64,000 bases of DNA, taken from Aliidiomarina celeris (GTDB lineage Bacteria; Pseudomonadota; Gammaproteobacteria; Enterobacterales; Alteromonadaceae). Below are positions 40,236 to 50,057 of this stretch, in pieces. The notes under the pieces are model-generated. The model was not told the DNA's origin. It did not search any database and saw only the letters and a program-made list of their open reading frames with translations. A program made the position numbers and the translations under genes. The stretch covers positions 124,001 to 188,000 of the forward strand of contig NZ_QMIL01000001.1 in assembly GCF_003316875.1 (NCBI RefSeq). Direction: 5' to 3'. Positions within the stretch are counted from its first letter, which is position 1; every line of letters starts with the position of its first letter.

Positions 40236-40264
40236 TTGCGCTAAGCTGTTGTTATACCTATAAC
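40236..40264 (+). promoter_or_regulatory. Sigma-70 promoter candidate for the diguanylate cyclase gene
   Basis: TTGCGC (40236-40241), a 17-bp spacer and TATAAC (40259-40264). The transcript would start near 40271, giving a leader of about 45 nt before the ATG at 40315. Confidence 0.5.
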
Positions 40265-40314
40265 TAAAAAGTTGTATTTTTGCCGACTTCGGTTTCGGCC
40301 GCGCGAGGTTTTAA

Positions 40315-42276
40315 ATGGGCTCATTTTTGAATCGATTATCGACAAGGCTCGTTCTTTCACTGGCACTTTCATTAGTGGCGGTGGTGGTTCTCTTGGTGGT
40401 GGTGTCGATTCAATATCAGCAACAGCGATTAACCGAGCAGGTTGAAAAAGAACTTGTTTTTATTACCGAGAATTATGGCCACGGAATTGAAGCTGCATTA
40501 GCCTCGCGTTTTGACGCACTTAGCGATGTGGCCGACCAAATGGCACTACAAAGTGGTTTCGCTAACAACGATTTTCCACCGATGGCAGGCGTGCGGCGCC
40601 TATTTAGAAGCTTATGGTTCATTGATCAAGCGGGTACCATTCGTGGCGCTTGGCATCCAGGTGGAGAGCTGTCGATAGGCCAAAATATCAGCAACAACCA
40701 TTTAATGGAGTGGGTTGATCATGGTGATTTTGCGCTACAAATTAGCGATCCACATCGCTGTGGAATTGTCGGCCTAGATAATTCCGAGGCTGATGAAAAC
40801 GAGGTGGTTGTTCACATAACCCTCCCTGTTTTGCAGAATGAACTGCAGGTTGGCGTGTTGGTGGGGAATTTAAGCCTTACTAGCGATACTATTTTTCAGC
40901 AAATTAAAGAGGCTTCGTTATCGAGCCGCGGTTTTCTTGCCTTAAGCTCAATGGCGGGTCTGGTTATGAGTCATCCGTCTGTAGCGATGTTGGCGGACGT
41001 TCCTGAAGCCCAGCTGCAGTTAATGAGCAATGCTTTCGCAGAAGGGCAAGTGCGGGCTCAGGTTACCGAAAGCCAAGGGGAGCGGTGGTTGCAAACCTTT
41101 TACCGCATTCGTAACGCACCTTGGGTTTTAGGTGCGGCTATTCCGCTAAACGAAGCTTTGGCGCCGGTATACGATTTACGCCGTATTCAACTGCTCACGG
41201 GCGGAATTTCTAGTTTATTGATTCTATTACTCATTTCAGTGATCGTTCGGGTACAGTTGAAACCCCTGAAGAAACTGCGCAACGAAGTAAACCTTATTCG
41301 CAATAATAGTGGTTACCGGCTTAGCGAAGTTAACACGGCAGAACTGGACGAATTAGCACAGGCGTTTAATCGTTTAATTGATAATAATGAACAGCAGCGG
41401 CGGCAATCGTTCCAACGTCAAGCTTATTTAAACATGGTGTTAAGTACATCTTCGGCGGGGCATTTTATGGCGAACTCCGCGGGTGAAATTGAATATGTGA
41501 ACGAAACCTTAATGGCCATAACGGGTTACGACGAGCAAGATATTGTAAAAGGTGCATTAATTGAAAAGAGCGTATCGAGCGACAAGAATGATGTTCGAAG
41601 CCGTTGGCTCGAGGCCATTGCAGAACAAAAAGAAATTGAGCTTGAGTTCGAATTTAATACTGCTAGCAACAAGCAAATTTGGTTATTGGTGGAGATTAAG
41701 CCCGTTTTTGACCATGGTACATGTTTAGGGCATGTGGGTACCGTAACCGACGTGACCGAGCAGAACAGCGAAATTCATGATTTGCGCTCGAAAGTTCATA
41801 TTGACGAATTAACTGAAATTCTGAACCGCCGCGGCATAGAAGAGGTTATGCAAAAAAATTGGAACGAGTCCCGCTTGTTCAATAAAACTTACACCTTAAT
41901 GGCGCTCGATCTCGATAATTTTAAAACCGTTAACGACGAGCACGGGCATGAAGCCGGCGACTACGTACTGGTTGAAGTTGCGAAAGTGCTCACGCACGCA
42001 GTTCGTGATTCGGACTGGGTAGGGCGGCTTGGCGGTGATGAATTTGTGATTGTCTTACCCGGCTGCCCTGCAAAACGAGCAGAGTCCATTGCCGACACTA
42101 TTTTGCAGCAAATCCCCAAAATTACGGAAGCGCGCTCCTTACCTGAAGTTACCGTAAGTATCGGTATTACCGAAGTGCAAGCCCACGATCAGTCCGAAGT
42201 AGACGTGCTGCGCCGGGCCGATAAAGCTGCGTATCAAGCCAAACATGCAGGGCGTAACCGCTGGAACCGAGGTTAA
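40315..42276 (+). CDS. Membrane sensor diguanylate cyclase (Cache-HAMP-PAS-GGDEF)
   Basis: A 653-aa protein predicted to make cyclic di-GMP in response to an external signal. Transmembrane helices lie at about 13-33 and 293-315, enclosing a roughly 260-residue periplasmic sensor of double-Cache type. A HAMP-like segment (about 316-365), a PAS domain (about 370-490, with YVNETLMAITGYDEQDIV) and a GGDEF domain follow. The active site is GGDEF at 573-577, intact. The RxxD product-inhibition site (RDSD, 564-567) sits exactly five residues before it, so feedback inhibition is likely. The ligand is unknown. Convergent to ansA with only 5 bp between the stops. Confidence 0.93.
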   Translation: MGSFLNRLSTRLVLSLALSLVAVVVLLVVVSIQYQQQRLTEQVEKELVFITENYGHGIEAALASRFDALSDVADQMALQSGFANNDFPPMAGVRRLFRSLWFIDQAGTIRGAWHPGGELSIGQNISNNHLMEWVDHGDFALQISDPHRCGIVGLDNSEADENEVVVHITLPVLQNELQVGVLVGNLSLTSDTIFQQIKEASLSSRGFLALSSMAGLVMSHPSVAMLADVPEAQLQLMSNAFAEGQVRAQVTESQGERWLQTFYRIRNAPWVLGAAIPLNEALAPVYDLRRIQLLTGGISSLLILLLISVIVRVQLKPLKKLRNEVNLIRNNSGYRLSEVNTAELDELAQAFNRLIDNNEQQRRQSFQRQAYLNMVLSTSSAGHFMANSAGEIEYVNETLMAITGYDEQDIVKGALIEKSVSSDKNDVRSRWLEAIAEQKEIELEFEFNTASNKQIWLLVEIKPVFDHGTCLGHVGTVTDVTEQNSEIHDLRSKVHIDELTEILNRRGIEEVMQKNWNESRLFNKTYTLMALDLDNFKTVNDEHGHEAGDYVLVEVAKVLTHAVRDSDWVGRLGGDEFVIVLPGCPAKRAESIADTILQQIPKITEARSLPEVTVSIGITEVQAHDQSEVDVLRRADKAAYQAKHAGRNRWNRG

Positions 42277-42297
42277 GCGTGCTATTCAGCGCTTAAC
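42272..42297. terminator. Palindrome spanning both stop codons of dgc and ansA
   Basis: GTTAAGCG (42272-42279) and CGCTTAAC (42290-42297) form an 8-bp stem with a 10-nt loop. The dgc TAA lies in the left arm and the ansA TAG lies in the loop. No long T run, so termination strength is uncertain; it may act as a shared 3' end. Confidence 0.45.
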
Positions 42298-43298
42298 TCT
42301 CCACGAATATTACGAGTAAGTTCACTGCGTAACCGTTCACCTGCAAAGCCTTTGCTGAGCAAATAGTGAAGCTTAGTAAGTGCGGCTTCAATGGTCATGT
42401 CGGTGCCACTGATTACCCCTAAATCGGCGAGCGCATTGCCCGTTGCATAGCCATGCATATTAACGGTGCCTTTAAAACACTGAGTGCAATTCAATACCGG
42501 AATACCTGCTTTTACCGCCCGCGCTATGGCTTTGGGTAATTCACCATGATTGGGCGCATTGCCAACTCCAAAACTCTGAATAATCAACGCTTTGACAGGT
42601 TGGTTTACAAGGCTGTCGATAATATTGGCACTCATACCCGGGTATAAAGTGACCACTCCAATGTCTTGTGCTGTTACGCACTGAACGTGCAGTGGCTCAT
42701 TACCAACGGGGTTTACTTGGCCTTCAAGAATATCAATGTCAATTCCGGCTTTAAGAAGCGCTGGGAAGTTTGGCGAAGCAAAAGCGTCGAAGCCGTCGGC
42801 GTCGGCTTTGGTTGCACGATTACCGCGAAACAATTGATTATTGAAAAATAGGCTTACTTCGTGAATAGGGTAATGGGCCGCAACATAGAGCGCATTTAAT
42901 AGGTTAGTTTGACCGTCTGAACGCAGTGCCGCGAGGGGAATTTGCGAGCCGGTAACAATAACCGGCTTGCTAAGATTCTCGAACATAAACGACAACGCAG
43001 AAGCCGTATAGGCCATGGTGTCGGTGCCATGCAGAATAACAAAGCCGTCGAACTGTTCATAATGGTCGCGAATGTCGGCAGCAATGCGTTGCCAGTCTGA
43101 CGGGCTCATGTCAGACGAGTCCATCAGTGGGTCGTATTCACATAAGGTAAAAGCAGGCATTTCTGGGCGATAGAATTCGGGCATACCTTTCAACGATTGC
43201 TCGAGAAAGCCGGGCGCGGGCACATAACCTTGCTCCGACTTCATCATGCCAATGGTACCGCCAGTGTAGGCGATATAAATATGCTTGCGATTGTCCAT
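42282..43298 (-). CDS. ansA: L-asparaginase I (cytoplasmic)
   Basis: The ATG at 43298 (MDNRKHIYIAYTGGTIG) gives 338 aa, matching E. coli AnsA; the frame back to 43346 is not conserved. Catalytic threonines are in AYTGGTIG (T12/T15) and HGTDTMAYTAS. GSQIPLAALRSDGQTNL and YATGNALADLG are typical. With no signal peptide it is the low-affinity cytoplasmic enzyme that converts asparagine to aspartate and ammonia. Its ends are tightly packed against the dgc gene. Confidence 0.95.
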   Translation of the reverse strand: MDNRKHIYIAYTGGTIGMMKSEQGYVPAPGFLEQSLKGMPEFYRPEMPAFTLCEYDPLMDSSDMSPSDWQRIAADIRDHYEQFDGFVILHGTDTMAYTASALSFMFENLSKPVIVTGSQIPLAALRSDGQTNLLNALYVAAHYPIHEVSLFFNNQLFRGNRATKADADGFDAFASPNFPALLKAGIDIDILEGQVNPVGNEPLHVQCVTAQDIGVVTLYPGMSANIIDSLVNQPVKALIIQSFGVGNAPNHGELPKAIARAVKAGIPVLNCTQCFKGTVNMHGYATGNALADLGVISGTDMTIEAALTKLHYLLSKGFAGERLRSELTRNIRGELSAE

Positions 43299-43428
43299 CT
43301 GCCGTTCCCGCCTGAATTGAATGCGGCACAGTGTAACCATATTCACCTAAAAAACGAAGCCTCGCTTTAAGTGTATGCGGGCCAGTGGTATCTTTCCCCC
43401 ATAAACGACCATTATTTCGAGAGTATGT

Positions 43429-43977
43429 ATGCACGCACGTCATTTATTATTGAATCGCTCGTCGATGCCGCGTTTAATTGCGCCGGGGCCAACGCCGGCT
43501 GATCTCGAACTGTTACAAGCGGCAGCATTGCGGGTTCCGGATCATATGAACTTGGTGCCTTATCAGTTTTTTGTTCTGCAAGGTGAAGCGCTCGAGAAGC
43601 TCGGGCAGGTGTTCAAACGGGCCGCGCAAAACGAGAATATGGGTGACCAAGCGGTTGCGCGCGCTCCTGAGTTGCCGCTTCGTGCGCCGCTCGTATTTGT
43701 TTTAACTACGCGCTACCAAAGTAACGAGAAGGTACCCCGAGCAGAACAATTTGCAAGTGCCGCATGCGCGGGCCATGCCTTGTTACAAATGGCATTTGTG
43801 CAAGGCTACGGTGCAGTTTGGCGCACCGGACCTTATGCCGAGTCGAATACGGTAAAAGAGGCCTTGGGTGTTGCGAATGAAGATATTGTGGGGTTTATTT
43901 ACATTGGCACACCGGCGGTAGCAACGCCAATCAAGCCTGCAAAAACGGAAACCGTGTTTTTTCCGTCACCGCTTTAA
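43429..43977 (+). CDS. ydjA: Nitroreductase family protein, YdjA-like
   Basis: A 182-aa FMN-dependent nitroreductase of the short YdjA subgroup. LLLNRSSMPRLIAPGPT at the N-terminus binds the FMN phosphate; RVPDHMNLVPYQFFV, APLVFVL and GAVWRTG follow E. coli YdjA. The natural substrate is unknown. In E. coli ydjA also lies near selD and ansA-type genes, but here only ansA is close. Convergent with asnS; a GC-rich hairpin separates them. Confidence 0.88.
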   Translation: MHARHLLLNRSSMPRLIAPGPTPADLELLQAAALRVPDHMNLVPYQFFVLQGEALEKLGQVFKRAAQNENMGDQAVARAPELPLRAPLVFVLTTRYQSNEKVPRAEQFASAACAGHALLQMAFVQGYGAVWRTGPYAESNTVKEALGVANEDIVGFIYIGTPAVATPIKPAKTETVFFPSPL

Positions 43978-44040
43978 TGTTGTATTTAACGTATTGCGGT
44001 CGGCGGTGTGGGATTTTGGTGTTGAATTCGGGTTGCGGTT

Positions 44041-44063
44041 AACGCGCGGCAATGCCGCGCGTT
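44041..44063. other. GC-rich perfect hairpin between ydjA and asnS 3' ends
   Basis: AACGCGCGGC and GCCGCGCGTT form a 10-bp stem with a 3-nt AAT loop. There is no T run on either side. A similar hairpin lies at 50781-50801, also between convergent genes. Confidence 0.6.
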
Positions 44064-44087
44064 CCGAAGTGTTGAATCGAATAACGC

Positions 44088-45488
44088 TTAAAAGTCGGCG
44101 TTATTGGGGCTTCGCGGGTAGGGAATTACGTCGCGAATATTGGTCATGCCGGTTACATAAGCCACCAAGCGTTCGAAACCTAAACCAAAGCCTGCGTGAG
44201 GCACGGTGCCGTAACGGCGTAAGTCGCGATACCAGTCGTATTCTTCCTTCGGCAGTTTCATTTCTTCTAAACGTTTGTCGAGTAGATCAAGGCGTTCTTC
44301 ACGGGCGCTGCCGCCAATGATTTCGCCAATACCCGGTGCTAATACGTCCATGGCTGCAACGGTTTTTCCGTCGTCGTTCTGGCGCATGTAAAAGGCTTTA
44401 ATGTCGCGTGGATAGTTTTTAAGAATGACCGGCGCACCCACGTGCTCTTCGGCAAGATAGCGCTCGTGCTCTGATTGCAAATCGACACCCCATTCCACCG
44501 GGTAGTCGAAGGTCTTGCCACAGTTCTTTAGAATTTCAATGGCGTCGGTGTAGTCCATGTGTACAAAGTCGTTAGCAATCAGCTGCTCTATACGCGTAAT
44601 GGCATTTTTGTCGATACGCTGAGCAAAGAACTGCATGTCGTCGGCACGCTCTTCCAATACGGCTTTCAGGACATACTTCAGCATGTCTTCTGCGAGCGCC
44701 GCCATATCGTCAAGATCAGCGAAAGCGACTTCAGGCTCGATCATCCAAAACTCCGCCAAATGACGGCTGGTGTTTGAGTTTTCGGCTCGGAACGTTGGTC
44801 CGAAGGTGTATACCTTCGACAAGGCACAGGCGAAAGCTTCAACGTTAAGCTGACCAGATACGGTTAAAAATGCTTCTTTACCGAAGAAATCTTGTTTGTA
44901 GTCCACTTTACCCTTGTCGGTGAGTGGCAGATTGGTCATGTCGAGGGTAGACACACGGAACAATTCACCGGCGCCTTCCGCGTCGCTGGTGGTGATGATC
45001 GGAGTACTGATCCAATAGAAGCCGCGTTCATGGAAGAAGCGATGAACCGCTTGTGCCAAACAGTGGCGAACGCGAGTGACCGCGCCAGCAACGTTGGTAC
45101 GCGGGCGTAAATGGGCAAACTCTCGCAAGTATTCCATGCTGTGGCGTTTCGGTGCCATCGGATAGGTGTCTGGGTCTTCTACCCAGCCCAACACTTCGAC
45201 ATGGCTGGCTTGCACTTCAAAGTCTTGGCCTTGGCCTTCCGACTCCACAATGCTACCGGTAATCGCTACGGAGCAACCGGTGGTGAGCTTCTGCACTTCG
45301 CTGCTGTAATTGGGCAGGGTATTTGGAACAACGGCTTGAACGGCGTCGAAACAAGAGCCGTCGTGAACGTTAATAAATGAAATACCTGCTTTAGAATCGC
45401 GACGGGTACGAACCCAGCCACGTACGACAATGGTGTCGCCTACAGCATATTTACCAGCCAAAATCTCTTTGACTACTGCAAAGGCCAT
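44088..45488 (-). CDS. asnS: Asparaginyl-tRNA synthetase
   Basis: A 466-aa class IIb synthetase. The N-terminal OB domain ([25 protein letters not shown]) binds the anticodon. [22 protein letters not shown] is motif 2, and [15 protein letters not shown] is motif 3. AsnRS presence means this organism charges tRNA-Asn directly. GGAGAG lies before the ATG. It follows bioA on the same strand after 58 bp. Confidence 0.97.
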   Translation of the reverse strand: MAFAVVKEILAGKYAVGDTIVVRGWVRTRRDSKAGISFINVHDGSCFDAVQAVVPNTLPNYSSEVQKLTTGCSVAITGSIVESEGQGQDFEVQASHVEVLGWVEDPDTYPMAPKRHSMEYLREFAHLRPRTNVAGAVTRVRHCLAQAVHRFFHERGFYWISTPIITTSDAEGAGELFRVSTLDMTNLPLTDKGKVDYKQDFFGKEAFLTVSGQLNVEAFACALSKVYTFGPTFRAENSNTSRHLAEFWMIEPEVAFADLDDMAALAEDMLKYVLKAVLEERADDMQFFAQRIDKNAITRIEQLIANDFVHMDYTDAIEILKNCGKTFDYPVEWGVDLQSEHERYLAEEHVGAPVILKNYPRDIKAFYMRQNDDGKTVAAMDVLAPGIGEIIGGSAREERLDLLDKRLEEMKLPKEEYDWYRDLRRYGTVPHAGFGLGFERLVAYVTGMTNIRDVIPYPRSPNNADF

Positions 45489-45546
45489 GAATGCTCTCCA
45501 ACTTCAATGAAAATAAGCCGATATGTTACCTTGACTGGAGCCAGAC

Positions 45547-46842
45547 TCAAGGAAAAATATTGCTGATTTTCACCATGGCCGCGGTGAGTGCTGCTATATG
45601 TTTGGTTTCGCTGATATAAGGCGGCATAACGTAGAGTAAACGGCCAAATGGGCGAATCCAAATACCGTCTTCAACTAGCACGGCTTGAACCCTAGCGACA
45701 TCCAAAGGCTGAGCGAATTCCACCACGCCAATAGCACCGAAAACCCGCACATCGACCACACCTTCCCCCTGCAGACAGGGGGCTAAACCGGCTCTTAGCT
45801 CTTGTTCGATACGTGGTACTTGCTGTTGCCAGTCTCCCCGTTGAATCAGTTCAAGGCTGGCGTGAGCCACGGCACAAGCCAGCGGGTTGCCCATAAAAGT
45901 TGGGCCGTGCATAAGCACTTTATGAGGGCCGCGGCCGATACTGTGGGCAATATCAAGGGTGGTGAGGGTGGCGGCAAGGGTCATGTAGCCCCCGGTGAGG
46001 GCCTTACCAAGACACAGAATATCCGGCACGATGTTAGCGTGCTCACAGGCAAAGAGCTTGCCCGTGCGACCGAAACCTGTCGCTATCTCGTCTGCGATGA
46101 GCAAAATGTCGTAGCGTTCGGTAAGCGCGCGTAATGCTTTCAAGTATTCGGGGTGATAAAAACGCATGCCACCCGCACCTTGCACTATGGGCTCTAGAAT
46201 AAAGGCGGCGATGCTTTCATGATGTTGTTCAAAGAGTACCTGTACGGGCGCAATCTCCGCCGGATCCCATGTTTGCTCAGGAGTAATTTCCGGGGCAGGA
46301 ACAAAATAATGTTCTGGCAGCACACCACGAAAATGTTCGTGCATACCATTGATTGGATCACAAACGGCCATGGTGGCGAAGGTATCGCCGTGATATCCGC
46401 GTCGAATGGTGGCAAGCCGCTGTTTACGCATGTTACCGCGACTGGTTTGATATTGCAGCGCAATCTTAATGGCCACTTCCACGGCTATCGAGCCAGAGTC
46501 TGCCAAAAATACCGCTTCTAATGGCTGTGGTGTGAGCTCCACCAGCTTTCGGCACAATGCAACGGCAGGGGGGTGAGTAATACCGCCAAACATGACATGG
46601 CTCATTTGCTGGCTTTGAGCTGCCAAGGCTTGATTAAGATGAGGGTGGTTATAGCCATGAATCGCCGACCACCACGAGGCCATGCCGTCAATCAGTTGCC
46701 GACCGTCCTCCAGTTTAAGCATAACCCCTTCTGCACTCACTACAGGGTAGGTAGGTAAGGGATCCAATAGGGAGGTGTACGGATGCCAAATATGCGTACG
46801 GTCAAAGGCTAGATCATCTTGCTCTGGTTGAAATTTAATCAT
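45547..46842 (-). CDS. bioA: Adenosylmethionine-8-amino-7-oxononanoate aminotransferase
   Basis: BioA converts KAPA to DAPA with SAM as amino donor. The protein of 431 aa has HIWHPYTS, ASWWSAIHGYNHP, GGITH, DEIATGFGRTG and the PLP lysine in LGKALTGGYMTL, all as in E. coli. It is divergent from bioBFCD. The ATG at 46842 directly abuts the left half of the BirA operator and no Shine-Dalgarno is visible, so a short leader or coupled control by BirA binding at the gene start is likely. Confidence 0.95.
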   Translation of the reverse strand: MIKFQPEQDDLAFDRTHIWHPYTSLLDPLPTYPVVSAEGVMLKLEDGRQLIDGMASWWSAIHGYNHPHLNQALAAQSQQMSHVMFGGITHPPAVALCRKLVELTPQPLEAVFLADSGSIAVEVAIKIALQYQTSRGNMRKQRLATIRRGYHGDTFATMAVCDPINGMHEHFRGVLPEHYFVPAPEITPEQTWDPAEIAPVQVLFEQHHESIAAFILEPIVQGAGGMRFYHPEYLKALRALTERYDILLIADEIATGFGRTGKLFACEHANIVPDILCLGKALTGGYMTLAATLTTLDIAHSIGRGPHKVLMHGPTFMGNPLACAVAHASLELIQRGDWQQQVPRIEQELRAGLAPCLQGEGVVDVRVFGAIGVVEFAQPLDVARVQAVLVEDGIWIRPFGRLLYVMPPYISETKHIAALTAAMVKISNIFP

Positions 46843-46875
46843 CTGTAAACTTTGCTTGTTTTAGTTCGTTGACAA
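46843..46875. promoter_or_regulatory. BirA (biotin repressor) operator between bioA and bioB
   Basis: The half-sites CTGTAAACT (46843-46851) and CGTTGACAA (46867-46875) match the E. coli bio operator TTGTAAACC-N15-GGTTTACAA at 14 of 18 positions with exactly the same 15-bp spacer. The right half covers the bioB -35 element and the left half touches the bioA ATG, so bound BirA-biotinyl-AMP would block both directions. Confidence 0.8.
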
Positions 46876-46897
46876 GGGGCGTGAGCGCCAGTGTAAT
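46869..46897 (+). promoter_or_regulatory. Sigma-70 promoter of bioBFCD
   Basis: Consensus TTGACA (46869-46874), 17-bp spacer, TGTAAT (46892-46897). Start near 46904, with a leader of about 100 nt before bioB. The -35 lies inside the right BirA half-site. Confidence 0.78.
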
Positions 46898-47005
46898 AGC
46901 CCTCATTCAAATGATCGAGCGTTAATTTTGGGAACGCTTATTGCGTGAAAAACTGAAGTGCCTGAGAAAACGCCGCTAACAAACCTCTTAGAAAAGGTCC
47001 GAACC

Positions 47006-48034
47006 ATGACTTCCGCACAGCCTCGTTATAGCCGCAGTGATATTCAACGTTTGTTTGACACGCCTTTTAATAACCTACTTTTTCAAGCACAAAGTGTTCA
47101 CCGTCGGCATTTCAACCCGAACGAAGTGCAGGTGTCGACTTTGCTATCGATTAAAACAGGCGCTTGCCCGGAAGACTGCAAATACTGCCCTCAGAGTGCG
47201 CGTTATGACACGGGTTTAGAGAAAGAAGCCTTGATGGAAGTTCAGGCTATTCTTGAGCAGGCCGCACGAGCTAAAGAAACGGGCGCATCGCGGTTTTGCA
47301 TGGGCGCAGCGTGGCGTAATCCGAAAGAGCGCGACATGCCAAAACTGATTGCCATGATTGAAGGTGTGCGGGAACTCGGTTTAGAAACCTGCATGACGTT
47401 GGGCATGTTATCGCCGGAGCAAGCTGAAAAGCTTGGCCAGGCAGGCCTTGATTATTACAACCATAACCTCGATACCTCGCCCGAGTTTTACGGCGACATT
47501 ATTACCACACGTACGTACCAAGACCGATTGAACACGCTGCAAAATGTCCGCGACGCAGGCATGAAGGTATGTTCGGGGGGAATTGTCGGCATGGGCGAAG
47601 AACAAAGTGATCGGATTGGTTTATTGCAGCAGCTGGCTAATATGGAACAGCCGCCCGAAAGTGTGCCCATTAACATGTTGGTGAAAGTTGCGGGAACGCC
47701 CATGGCTGAGGTCGAGGATCTGGATCCTTTTGAATTTGTGCGCACTATCGCCGTTGCGCGAATTCTTATGCCCGCGTCTCATGTGCGGTTATCGGCAGGG
47801 CGCGAAACCATGAGCGATGAGCTGCAGGCCCTGTGCTTCTTTGCTGGCGCTAATTCAATTTTTTACGGAGAAAAGCTTCTGACCACAGCGAACCCAGTGG
47901 CGGACGCGGATCAACGTCTGTTCGCACGTTTGGGAATTGTTCCAGAGCAGCGGGTGGTTGAAAACCCGCCAGAGGAAGTCGCTTTGCAAGCCGCAAGTGA
48001 AACGAACGAACTGTTTTATAATGCAATGGCTTAG
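47006..48034 (+). CDS. bioB: Biotin synthase
   Basis: BioB is the radical SAM enzyme that inserts sulfur into dethiobiotin. C54, C58 and C61 (CPEDCKYC) hold the SAM 4Fe-4S cluster; further cysteines in RFCMGAAWR and CMTLG belong to the 2Fe-2S site. [13 protein letters not shown] and VRLSAGRE are conserved. I choose the ATG at 47006 (342 aa) with AAAAGG 8 bp upstream over a GTG at 46958 that has no ribosome site. First gene of bioBFCD, under the BirA operator. Confidence 0.96.
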   Translation: MTSAQPRYSRSDIQRLFDTPFNNLLFQAQSVHRRHFNPNEVQVSTLLSIKTGACPEDCKYCPQSARYDTGLEKEALMEVQAILEQAARAKETGASRFCMGAAWRNPKERDMPKLIAMIEGVRELGLETCMTLGMLSPEQAEKLGQAGLDYYNHNLDTSPEFYGDIITTRTYQDRLNTLQNVRDAGMKVCSGGIVGMGEEQSDRIGLLQQLANMEQPPESVPINMLVKVAGTPMAEVEDLDPFEFVRTIAVARILMPASHVRLSAGRETMSDELQALCFFAGANSIFYGEKLLTTANPVADADQRLFARLGIVPEQRVVENPPEEVALQAASETNELFYNAMA

Positions 48035-48085
48035 CAGGTTAATGCGACACGTAGCGAGAACCGTAAACTTAGAGGCATAAGGCGT

Positions 48086-49243
48086 ATGCAGGGTTACCAG
48101 CAACTTCGCACCCAGCGACAGCAACAGGCGTTATGGCGAGTGCGAAGCAATAGCGAAACTGTGGATCCGAGCCTAAATTTTGCTTCCAATGACTATTTAG
48201 CCTTGAGCCGTAACCAAGCAATTGTTAGTGCATTTCAGCAAGGGCTGCAGCGTTGGGGAACGGGGTCCGGTGGGAGCCCATTAACCAGCGGATACCAGGG
48301 GCCCCATGAAGCGCTAGAAGCACAACTCTGTGAATGGCTAAACGCAGAAGCCGCATTGCTATTTTCCAGCGGCTTTGCTGCGAACCAAAGTGTAATCAAC
48401 CTTGCCCGTAAGCAAGGGTATCAACCGGTGCTTGATCGTCTTTGTCACGCCTCTATTTATGCCGGTGCGGGGGAACGACCACTTCGTTTTCGCCACAATG
48501 ATCTGGCGCATTTGAGCCAACAATGCGCCAAGGCGGAGCAGTTAAACCAAACCGCCGCGCCGCTGGTTGTTACTGAGGGTGTCTTTAGCATGGACGGTGA
48601 TGGCGCTCCAATTGCCGAAATTCTGGCTCTATTAGAAAATTCCAATGCGTTAGTGTTCGTTGACGACGCTCACGGTATTGGCTGCTATGGCGAGCAGGGC
48701 TGTGGCAGTGTTACTAAGGAACAAGCAGCGTCTATTCCGGTTCGTACAATTACCTTTAGCAAAGCATTGGGGCTTCACGGTGCGGCTGTGGTTGGGCAGA
48801 AAGCATGGATTGAAAGCTTAGTTCAGCTGGCGCCGGATTACATCTACAGTACCGCCATGTCTGCAGCTCAAGCCTTTGCAATACAGAAAAGTGTCAACTT
48901 GGTGCGCTCTGAGTCTGCGCTACAAACGCAGTTACAGGCTAATATTGCGAGTTTTAAACAAGGTGCCGCGCAGTTAAAGTTAAAGATTATGCCATCGAAT
49001 ACCGCCATTCAGCCGCTGTGGGTGGGCAGTAACGCCCATGCCATAACGTTAAGCCAATTATTGCAAGCCCAGGGGATATTCTGTACCGCCATTCGGCCAC
49101 CTACAGTACCGCCGAATGAAGCGCGATTACGTTTTACCCTCACAAATCATCAGCGTGACGAGAGTTATCAACGGCTCTTTTCGAGCCTCAAGAACATTTT
49201 TGATCGTTATCCTGAATTACAGGAGGCGTGTTGTGGAGTTTAA
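48086..49243 (+). CDS. bioF: 8-amino-7-oxononanoate synthase
   Basis: BioF joins pimeloyl-ACP (or -CoA) and alanine to KAPA. It is an alpha-oxoamine synthase of 385 aa with NFASNDYLALS, GTGSGGSPLTSGYQGPHEALE, FVDDAHGIGCYG and the PLP lysine in TFSKALGLHGAAV. It overlaps the bioC start by 11 bp, in standard bioBFCD order. Confidence 0.95.
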   Translation: MQGYQQLRTQRQQQALWRVRSNSETVDPSLNFASNDYLALSRNQAIVSAFQQGLQRWGTGSGGSPLTSGYQGPHEALEAQLCEWLNAEAALLFSSGFAANQSVINLARKQGYQPVLDRLCHASIYAGAGERPLRFRHNDLAHLSQQCAKAEQLNQTAAPLVVTEGVFSMDGDGAPIAEILALLENSNALVFVDDAHGIGCYGEQGCGSVTKEQAASIPVRTITFSKALGLHGAAVVGQKAWIESLVQLAPDYIYSTAMSAAQAFAIQKSVNLVRSESALQTQLQANIASFKQGAAQLKLKIMPSNTAIQPLWVGSNAHAITLSQLLQAQGIFCTAIRPPTVPPNEARLRFTLTNHQRDESYQRLFSSLKNIFDRYPELQEACCGV

Positions 49244-50045
49244 ACAGGCGGTTTCCTGCGCCTTTGGTCGCCAAGCGGTGAATTACACCAATTATTGCTA
49301 CCGCGAGCTTGGCAGTAGTAGTTTGCAGGCGCAAGCCGCTGCTCTAATTCAACCTTTTCTACGGCCCTGTAACGTATTACTCGATCTTGGTTGTGGCCCT
49401 GCGGTGCATACAACCATGTTGCGCCACTACTGCGACGTTTATTGGGGGGTAGATATTTCCGCCGAAATGTTGAAGATAGCCAAGCAAACGACCACTGACG
49501 GTGCTGTGTATTGGCTTCAAGGCGACGCCGAAGCGCTGTGCTTTGCCGACCATACGGTGGATTTCATTTACTCTAATATGGCGGTGCAGTGGTGTGAGTC
49601 GCCGAAGCAGGTTTTGACAGAAGCAATGCGGGTTTTGCAACCAGGTGGCCGTTTGCTCTTTACAACCCTCGTCAAAGGCAGCACTGGCTTATTAACGGCG
49701 TTGCATCAACAGGGGTTACTCAATCATAGCAATCAATACCCGGAACTCTCGGTGTGGTCGCATCATGCAGCAGCCCTCGGATTTTCTGTTGTGAACGCGG
49801 AAATCCATTCGCTGGTTACTGAGCATGAGAGCCCGAGAGCGTTATTGGAAAGCCTTAAACAGATTGGTGCCAATGCGCGTATGCAAGAAAGTAATGCGGA
49901 ACAAAGCAGTTCTCGTAGCGGCCATGGTTTGAAAACGAAAAACTGGCTTTTTCAGCTTTATCGCGAAATTGAAAAATACCGAGAACATGGTGCAATCCCT
50001 CTGAATTATGAGGTTGCGCGCTTGGTTTTTGAGAAAAGGTGTTGA
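49233..50045 (+). CDS. bioC: Malonyl-ACP O-methyltransferase
   Basis: BioC methylates malonyl-ACP so the fatty acid enzymes can build the pimeloyl chain. The GTG at 49233 has AGGAGG 6 bp upstream and lies within the last codons of bioF; the longer frame from 49116 is inside bioF. VLLDLGCGPAVHT is SAM motif I, and SNMAVQWCESP and FTTLVKGSTGLL are typical. 270 aa. No bioH or other demethylating esterase is in the window. Confidence 0.92.
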   Translation: MEFKQAVSCAFGRQAVNYTNYCYRELGSSSLQAQAAALIQPFLRPCNVLLDLGCGPAVHTTMLRHYCDVYWGVDISAEMLKIAKQTTTDGAVYWLQGDAEALCFADHTVDFIYSNMAVQWCESPKQVLTEAMRVLQPGGRLLFTTLVKGSTGLLTALHQQGLLNHSNQYPELSVWSHHAAALGFSVVNAEIHSLVTEHESPRALLESLKQIGANARMQESNAEQSSSRSGHGLKTKNWLFQLYREIEKYREHGAIPLNYEVARLVFEKRC

Positions 50046-50057
50046 TAAAAAGTAATC

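Noticed and set aside
46958-47005. GTG start giving a 16-residue longer BioB
   Set aside because: No Shine-Dalgarno precedes it, while the ATG at 47006 has AAAAGG at good spacing and matches BioB family starts.
49116-49232. Longer bioC frame reaching back into bioF
   Set aside because: The extension lies wholly within bioF coding sequence; the GTG at 49233 has AGGAGG 6 bp upstream.
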